NCBI GenBank assembly: GCA_013368325.1
Contig: JAACJK010000226.1
Coordinates: 1-64,000 of the forward strand
DNA from: Ephemerocybe angulata
Lineage: Eukaryota > Basidiomycota > Agaricomycetes > Agaricales > Psathyrellaceae
Length of the DNA stretch: 64,000 nt
Reading direction: 5' to 3'
This document shows, one piece after another, positions 59,006 to 64,000 of this stretch; the stretch's first letter is position 1; every line of letters begins with the position of its first letter. The translations under genes and the position numbers were made by a program. Below the pieces are notes generated by a model. The model worked only from the letters and a program-made list of their open reading frames with translations, ran no database searches and had not been told where the DNA came from.

Positions 59006-59220
59006 GAAATCCCATGCTCGGCACCCTCAGCACCCAAGGAGCCCTAATCGTGCTGAAACGAAGCAGCTTTTAGGCAATCTCTTCCCATTCCATCGCGTCA
59101 GCTGGCCTCCCGGTAACAGGGCGGAGAATCCTCGGAACTACTGCACTCTCTTCCCCGCTCTCATCTCTGTAATCCGCATAACTCTCCACCGAATGGGTCA
59201 TATGGTAAAGTAGATCTGGG

Positions 59221-59227
59221 TATATAA
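59221..59227 (+). promoter_or_regulatory. TATA box of the GH3 gene
   Basis: TATATAA lies 69 bp before the ATG at 59290. Confidence 0.65.
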
Positions 59228-59289
59228 ACCTCGCTCTCTGGAGCCGCTTTAAGTCAGATTTTTCCTCCCTCTCTTTCTGAATCGAAATT

Positions 59290-62200
59290 ATGCCGCCATC
59301 CGACTTTGCGAACGCGAACATCGACGAGATCGTCGAGAAACTCACGACGGAGGAGGCGATTCATCTTATCGCTGGGGTAGGGTTCTGGCATACGCATGCC
59401 ATCGACAGGCTGGGCGTCCCCGCTGTCAAGGTGAGTTCGTCGTCGTCCTGGGTGTGAAGCGCTGGTGTTCACTATGATTAGGTTAGCGATGGACCGAATG
59501 GGGTTCGGGGGAACCATTTCTTCATGAGCACCCCTGCAAAGGTTCTACCTGTGAGTAGTGTCGTATGATGGTTTACCTCGTAATTTGACTGACCGCTGCT
59601 GTAGTCCTCAACGGCGCTTGGCGCGACTTTCGACACGGAGCTCGTCAAAAATGTCGGACTCAAGCTGATCGCTGAAGAAGCCAAGCTCCGTGCTGCTTCT
59701 CTAGTTTTGGCGCCAACGTGCAACATTCAAAGGGTATGTCGACTACTCACACACTTGTGACGCCTTGAAGCTAAGCTTAAACTCGATTAGAATCCCCTCG
59801 GTGGAAGAGTAAGCCTCTGCCGGTGTACTGCGGTTCCATTCGAAACTGACGTTCGCAACTCTAGAGCTTCGAAAGCTTCTCCGAGGATCCCTTCCTCTCC
59901 GGTATCATCGCCGCTGCGTATGTTAACGGTGTGCAGAGTGGTGGTATTGGAACTACGATCAAGCATTTCACGTACGTCCTCGGTTCTGTTCCACTTCAAC
60001 CGCTGTATGCTTACTATTGTCCTCAGAGCAAATGATAAGGAGAACGATCGCTTTGGCTATGACAGCGTCGTCAGCGCCAGGGCGCTTCGCGAAATCTACT
60101 TGATGCCGTTCATGCTTGCCCAGAAGTATGCCGATCCTTGGGCGTACATGACTTCGTACGTCTCCCGTTCATTCATTCGCCCCCTGTTTCTGACAGCTTT
60201 GGGATAGCTATAATCGCCTGAATGGCGTCCATTGCTCCGAGAACCCTCTCCTCCTCCGCAACATCCTGCGAAACGAATGGAAGTTCAACGGAATGGTAAA
60301 CCACTCCTTCTACACTTGTTCTAATGCAGAAACTGACGAATAAATGTTAGGTTATGAGCGACTGGTTCGGTACTTACGGCGTCGACCAAGGCATCAATGC
60401 AGGCCTCGACCTCGAAATGCCCGGAACGAACAAGTGGCGTACCCTCGAACACGTCGGAAGGTGTCTCCAGGCGAAGAAGGTCACCGTGCGCACGATCAAG
60501 GAGCGCGCCAAGAAGGTTCTGGAACTCGTCCAGCGATGTGCGAAGGGTGCACCCGAGGTTCGTTTCGCCACTTCTCTCTGACATCTTTCGACCATTCTGA
60601 CTATCCCGCTAGGTCCTCGACGGAGACGGCGAAGAGCGCACGCTCGAAAGCGACGAGGATAAGGAACTTATGCGGAAGGTCGCAGCAGAGTCGATCGTAC
60701 TCCTCAAGAACACCGATAGCCTTCTCCCGCTCAACCCAGCGTCACTGAAGAAGATCGCCATCGTCGGCGGGAACGCCAAGGCTGTAGTCCTCTCTGGGGG
60801 CGGATCCGCAGCTCTCAAAGCTTCATACTTCACCTCGCCGTACCAAGGTATCGTCGATGCGCTTGGCGGGAACGTCGAAGTGACGTACGCTGAGGGTGCT
60901 CGCAGTACGTCTCCCACAACTCCCTCTCTCCGGATATGTAGTGACCTGACGTTTCCATTATAGCTTACATGAACCTCCCGACCTTGGAGTACGACTTGGT
61001 CACCGCCGACGGCCGCCAAGGCTGGCTGGGCACATGGCACTCCCATACTGAAGACGAGGGTATGACGCCCATCGAGGAACCCATCGCTGACCGCTTCATC
61101 GACGAGACGCGTATGTTCATCAGCACATCCACGCCCCCTGGCATCACGAAGCGCTGGACGCTCCGCCTCAAAGGATACCTCAAGAGGGAGTACGACTGCA
61201 AGTTCGAGTTCGGGCTCACCGCGGCTGGGAGGGCCAAGTTGTATGTCGACGGCAACCTGGTGGTAGATAATTGGACAAGGCAGAGGAGGGGTGATTCGTT
61301 CTTTGGCACGGGGTCGGTGGAGGAGAGGGGCGTGTATGAGTTGAAGGCTGGGAAGGCTCATGAAGTATATGTCGAGTTTGTGAATGTCAGGGGCCCTGCG
61401 GATGGGGACGAGGATGAGACCCTCATGGATACGTGAGTCTTCCCTCATTTGAGGCGCGTTCGCTGTCTCATGTTTCTTCTGTGTCTAGTAATCCTGGTGT
61501 CCGACTTGGAGGTGTCGAGGTGGCCGACCCTGACGAGGCCATGGCGCAGGCCGTCGCGATCGCGAAGGAGGCGGACGTGGTCATTGCTGTGGTCGGTCTG
61601 AACGCGGACTGGGAGACTGAGGGATACGATCGAACGACGCTGGCCCTCCCTGGGCGCACGGACGAGCTTATCTCGAAGGTCGCTGCTGCGAATCCGAGAA
61701 CGGTTGTCGTTACCCAGTCTGTGAGTCGTGGGGTCCCCTTGTTCTTTCGATACCTGTGCTGATGGCTTGACATTGACAGGGTTCGGCTATTACTATGCCG
61801 TGGGCGAACGAGGTGCCTGCGATGGTGCATGCGTGGTACCTCGGTAACTCGACTGGCGCGGCGATTGCGGATGTGTTGTTTGGCAAGCACAACCCCTCGG
61901 GCAAACTTTCGTTGACGTTCCCGAAGAGGGAGGAGGATATCCCGTCGTTTGGACATTTCCATACGGAGAACGGGAAGGTGCGTCATACTGCTATGGTGCA
62001 TGGGCGTTACAGCTGACGGGGACGTTATGTAGATTATCTATTCTGAGGATCTCTATGTTGGATACAAGCACTATCAACATAGGAAGATCGACCCTCTCTT
62101 TGCTTTCGGGTACGTTCCCCCGTCCCCGTCCTTCCTTCCGTATGCGTTCCACCCGAACTCATATCCTTCCCAGACACGGTCTATCATACACCACCTTTGA

Positions 62201-62582
62201 GATCTCGAACTTCGCCCTCTCAAAGCCGTCGGTCTCGGGCACGGAGCTCACGCTCAAGGCCTCTGTCACAGTCAAGAACACTGGCACTGTGCCCGGCTCT
62301 CAAGTCGTACAGGGCTACGCCACCCTTCCGAAGACTTCACACCTGACGCACCCCGCGCTGCAACTCAAAGCCTTTGCTAAGGTCCGAAACCTGGCACCTG
62401 GTGCCGAGGAGGTCGTCGAGCTGGTGTTCGACAAGTATGCGGTTTCGTACTGGGATGAGAATTTGGATAGGTGGGTTGTGGAGAGGGGCGTGTATGGAGT
62501 TAGCGTTGGGTGGGCGAGTGATAATATTGTGGAGAGGGGCGAGGTCGAGATTGAGAAGGGGTGGGAGTGGAATGGACTTTGA
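59290..62582 (+). CDS. GH3-family beta-glucosidase with PA14 and fibronectin-III-like domains, cytosolic type
   Basis: Fourteen exons close exactly to 854 residues: 59290-59430, 59482-59550, 59605-59733, 59791-59808, 59865-59971, 60027-60155, 60208-60295, 60351-60557, 60613-60904, 60964-61432, 61489-61720, 61780-61977, 62033-62109, 62174-62582. The N-terminal (alpha/beta)8 domain has [36 protein letters not shown] and the nucleophile Asp231 in VMSDWFG. The second domain starts at [11 protein letters not shown], with a PA14 insert at about 394-550. [12 protein letters not shown] opens the fibronectin-III-like end. The enzyme removes terminal beta-D-glucose from oligosaccharides. The start [20 protein letters not shown] has no signal peptide, pointing to an intracellular enzyme. 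Exon 4 is only 18 nt. All reading frames are intact. Confidence 0.93.
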
Positions 62583-63037
62583 AATCTCTCGGTGAGAGGA
62601 GTGTGAATAACTTGTATACGTATCTATCTTTGGAATGGAATTCGATACTGATCTGACTGTACCGCAAAAAGCTCTGAGTAATTCATACTAATGGGGGCAC
62701 TGGCATCGCCCGCATGAAGATATTCACGTTGAAGCTCAGCTGTTTCTGAATGGGGCCCCCTTCGAAATTTCATGATAATTGTAACATGTATGTACGCGAA
62801 AATAGACATTCGAGCGGCAGAATGAGTCCGATAGGGCCTCAGGGAAACACAAAGGGGAAGTAAGATATTAATGGAACACTTGAAGAGGAACTATTATAGC
62901 GTACGCCTGATCCTTAAGTAGACGATTGATTTAAAGCTCCAGCTGGACGAACCCAAGCCAGCTGTACTACGAGTCACACTGTGAACTTCCCTTTCGTCCG
63001 AGTAGATTATTGCAAGGGTAACCCATCTCAGGCTCGC
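62583..63037. other. intergenic stretch between convergent genes, nothing recognised
   Basis: 3' flanks of the GH3 and LRR genes. No gene seen. Confidence 0.5.
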
Positions 63038-64000
63038 TCAATCTAGCCGGAAACGAGACATATCCTGGACGAGTTCCTCCGATCCGAGGACATTGCAGGA
63101 AAGGCAAGCGACACCAGCTTGAAGCTCGAGATAGCGGAGAGCGGGAAGAAACTGGGGATCTTCGCGCCTTTCTGTGAGGAAGTCAAAGGTGCTCAGAAGC
63201 CCGTCGCTGATTCTAAGAACCTCAAGCTCAGAGAAAAGGGTCTCATGAGACAGAATATGAGTGTAGAGATCTTTCACGGTGTTGTAGTCGCCTTCGTCTT
63301 CAATAGGGGCCGCGTGGAGTTGGAACCATATGCCATGGAGGTTCATTTCTCGCAGAGTAGGACTGGAACTCGAGAGGAGACTGAGCAGAGAGTGCATCCC
63401 AAGTCTTCCTCCCTTCAAATCGCCCTCGGTTTGCGCACACCAAAACCCCCTGCCATCATCAAACATGATGGTGAGCTTCTCTAGTGCAGGAAGCCGAAGG
63501 CACGCAAGGTCATCGTCCAATCCCCCTTGGTCGTCGAAGGGATACACTTGGTACTCGTCCTGCGGATGTTCCACAAAAATCGCCAACTCATTCAGCCGCG
63601 GGAGAACAAGCATCCCGTTCTCCAAACATGCATTGAAGCCCGGAAGTCCTCTGGATCCCTGATATTGGCGCTTAAAGCTAAGCCGACATATTTCTAGACT
63701 CGCCCTACACCACGCGAGAACCTGAAAGATAGGCTCCCGGTGGTGGGCTTCACTCTTGAAGCCAGAAGCCAGAAGGTTCAGATCCAGAAAAGTTAGCTGG
63801 GACCAAGGGATTGCATACGACCAAGGGTTAAGGGAACCGTTCGCTTGGAGTAGGGAGTACAATGAGAGCTCAAGCGAAGTGAGCTTTGGGAGTGGGCAAC
63901 GGTGGGCTTCCTCAATCCTTGGAAAGTTGCGCTCCGCACCGTAGGTGTACCGGATGTCGTCGATGATCAGTCTGGCATGTCCCAGATTCACCCAGTCCTG
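63038..64000 (-). CDS. LRR protein, copy 2, N-terminus beyond the window
   Basis: The minus-strand frame is open from the right window edge to a stop at 63038 (about 320 residues). It parallels the 46943 gene block by block: LPKLTSLELSLYSLL, ITW-type LTFLDLNLLAS, LEICRLSFKR, LNELAIFVEH, GGLDDDLACLRLPALEKLTI, LREMNLHGIWF, LEVLRISDGLL, LRYLELQAGV. The paralogues are inverted and 15 kb apart. The N-terminal part, which would show whether an F-box is present, is outside the window. Confidence 0.7.
   Translation of the reverse strand, partial: QDWVNLGHARLIIDDIRYTYGAERNFPRIEEAHRCPLPKLTSLELSLYSLLQANGSLNPWSYAIPWSQLTFLDLNLLASGFKSEAHHREPIFQVLAWCRASLEICRLSFKRQYQGSRGLPGFNACLENGMLVLPRLNELAIFVEHPQDEYQVYPFDDQGGLDDDLACLRLPALEKLTIMFDDGRGFWCAQTEGDLKGGRLGMHSLLSLLSSSSPTLREMNLHGIWFQLHAAPIEDEGDYNTVKDLYTHILSHETLFSELEVLRISDGLLSTFDFLTERREDPQFLPALRYLELQAGVACLSCNVLGSEELVQDMSRFRLD

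Overview
This is eukaryotic fungal DNA, most likely from an agaricomycete (Basidiomycota). Genes are broken by many short introns, mostly 47-70 bp with GT-AG ends. Six genes have a TATA-like box roughly 55-110 bp upstream of the ATG. Several families are typical of mushroom-forming fungi: DUF6593 proteins, DUF1996, SRPK-like kinases, TPR-CHAT proteins and F-box/LRR proteins. I found no rRNA, tRNA, CRISPR or bacterial operon structure. Genus and species cannot be told from the window.

Layout. 1-6 kb: the 3' end of a basic disordered protein, two tandem broken copies of an F-box-like/NTase-like gene, and a broken fragment of the NEDD8-activating enzyme regulatory subunit. 6.6-9.5 kb: F-box/LRR-like gene. 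10-18 kb: poorly recognised genes, a DUF1996 gene (13.98-15.7 kb) and a small nuclear protein (16.1-16.8 kb). 18.8-30 kb: an accessory block with two inverted copies of an SRPK-like pseudokinase (18.8-20.1 kb minus, 28.3-30.0 kb plus) flanking a frame-broken TPR-CHAT gene, a leftover CHAT tail and a secreted dienelactone hydrolase-like gene. 30.3-35.1 kb: the spliceosomal PRP4 kinase gene, enclosed by an inverted repeat and carrying a MITE in one intron. 35.7-39.4 kb: a multi-pass membrane protein and a TPR-less CHAT protein. 41.3-46.2 kb: two DUF6593 genes and a single-pass membrane protein. 46.9-48.2 kb and 63.0-64.0 kb: two paralogous LRR proteins, the second cut by the window edge. 48.8-52.6 kb: a 1229-residue two-finger C2H2 transcription factor with a MITE just upstream. 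59.3-62.6 kb: a 14-exon GH3 beta-glucosidase.

Housekeeping and metabolic genes (PRP4, GH3, DLH, DUF6593 and the membrane protein) can be spliced by eye into complete reading frames with every intron phase consistent. Single-base frame breaks are concentrated in the lineage-specific families: the NTase-like pair, TPR-CHAT, the NAE1 fragment and the helical region 5' of the F-box gene. This looks like gene birth and death rather than general sequencing error. The most interesting candidate system is the 18.8-39.4 kb stretch, with three CHAT protease-like remnants and two kinases lacking all three catalytic residues, arranged around inverted duplications and small transposons. A role in self/non-self recognition or cell-death control is my inference only.
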